A DNA stretch of 64,000 bases from Neobacillus sp. OS1-2. GTDB lineage: Bacteria > Bacillota > Bacilli > Bacillales > Cytobacillaceae. A program made the translations under genes and the position numbers. Shown here one piece after another: positions 63,622-64,000 of this stretch; within the stretch, counting starts at the first letter, position 1, and each line of letters begins with the position of its first letter. The stretch is taken from the NCBI RefSeq assembly GCF_030915505.1, contig NZ_CP133265.1:4182001-4246000 (forward strand), read 5' to 3'. Under the pieces are notes generated by a model. It was not told the DNA's origin, searched no databases, and worked only from the letters and a program-made list of their open reading frames with translations.

Positions 63622-64000
63622 ATGAAACAAGCGGGGACGCTATACTTTTTCTGTGGAAAAATGGGAGCAGGAAAATCAACCAAATCAAAACAGTTGGCAA
63701 AAGATAAACATGCGGTACTGTTATCTGAGGATGAATGGCTTTCATCTCTTTATCCCAATCAGATCACATCATTTGAGGAATATCTAAAATTCTCAGCACA
63801 GCTAAAGCCGTTGGTGAAAAAGCATGTCCAAAACCTATTAAGTGTCGGTGCAGATGTAGTGATGGATTTTCCCGCTAACACTCATAAACTACGAAAATGG
63901 TTTTTGGATTTGGTATCAGAAGTTAATGCAAGCCATCAACTAATTTACCTTAATCTAACTAACGAGCAATGCTTACATCAAATTGCCCAAAGGCGTAACG
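63622..64000 (+). CDS. P-loop kinase/ATPase of AAA_33 (zeta-toxin-like) type, 5' part
   Basis: Runs off the right edge after 126 residues. LYFFCGKMGAGKSTKSKQLA is a Walker A motif (GKMGAGKST); VLLSEDEWLSSLYPNQI and VVMDFPANTHKLRKWFLDLV fit the family of small cytoplasmic ATP-binding kinases used for nucleotides, antibiotics or tRNA ends. The start ATG follows CTTGGGGGC. The substrate cannot be told from this part. Confidence 0.85.
   Translation, partial: MKQAGTLYFFCGKMGAGKSTKSKQLAKDKHAVLLSEDEWLSSLYPNQITSFEEYLKFSAQLKPLVKKHVQNLLSVGADVVMDFPANTHKLRKWFLDLVSEVNASHQLIYLNLTNEQCLHQIAQRRN

Noticed and set aside
1..64000. CRISPR array or prophage
   Set aside because: No regularly spaced direct repeats, no cas genes, and no structural phage genes were seen; the MazG-like gene alone is not evidence of a phage.

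Overview
The window reads as the chromosome of a low-GC, endospore-forming Bacillaceae bacterium (Neobacillus, Peribacillus or Bacillus type). The grounds are strong AGGAGG-type ribosome sites, a Ger(x)C spore-germination lipoprotein, a T-box leader, a BsrG/TxpA-like type I toxin, a YfjL-like ECF sigma operon and Tn3- and Tn554-type elements typical of Bacillus. No rRNA operon, CRISPR array or prophage was seen.

Layout. 1-9.5 kb: a one-direction catabolic cluster with the end of a family-5 solute-binding protein, a complete Opp/Dpp-type ABC importer, two class III (CaiB/BaiF) CoA-transferases, two FabG-like short-chain dehydrogenases and an AraC regulator. It probably imports a small acid or peptide-like compound, activates it as a CoA thioester and oxidises it. 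10-13.5 kb: a MazG-like pyrophosphohydrolase translationally coupled to a nuclease-helicase (PD-(D/E)XK plus DUF2075), lying between two 5'-deficient tRNA pieces (a tRNA-Sec-like one with anticodon TCA and a tRNA-Val(GAC)-like 3' half) and an IS1182 remnant. 13.5-18.1 kb: quinone-dependent D-lactate dehydrogenase, an SRPBCC protein and an ECF sigma/anti-sigma/YfjL-like operon. 18.2-18.8 kb: an unlisted type I toxin-antitoxin locus with a decayed duplicate of its antitoxin half. 19.4-33 kb: NERD-helicase, etfBA, a methyltransferase, DinB, an ABC-class ATPase, a PH-domain protein, a GH18 lipoprotein, and two copies of a structured small-RNA candidate.

33-45 kb: a Russian-doll insertion. An 11.6-kb Tn3-family transposon (33251-44889, target duplication CTTTT) has split an SGNH-hydrolase gene, and its own transposase gene has been split by a second 5.8-kb Tn3-family transposon (36120-41908, target duplication TAATT). 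Both carry secreted, membrane or lipoprotein cargo of unknown role and no recognisable resistance gene.

45-53.6 kb: a FAH-family hydrolase and a methyltransferase, then decayed DNA: a secreted-protein pseudogene with an early stop, the 3' end of a group II intron, and a broken Tn554-like element that has truncated a spore-germination permease upstream of its Ger(x)C partner; then a GPP34-like protein with a MerR regulator. 53.7-64 kb: ordinary accessory genes, including a cupredoxin, a TetR regulator with palindromic operators, a VOC protein, an MFS transporter, a T-box-controlled NhaC-type antiporter, an Rrf2 regulator divergent from an AhpD-like protein, an acetylesterase, a DUF4870 protein and the start of a P-loop kinase.
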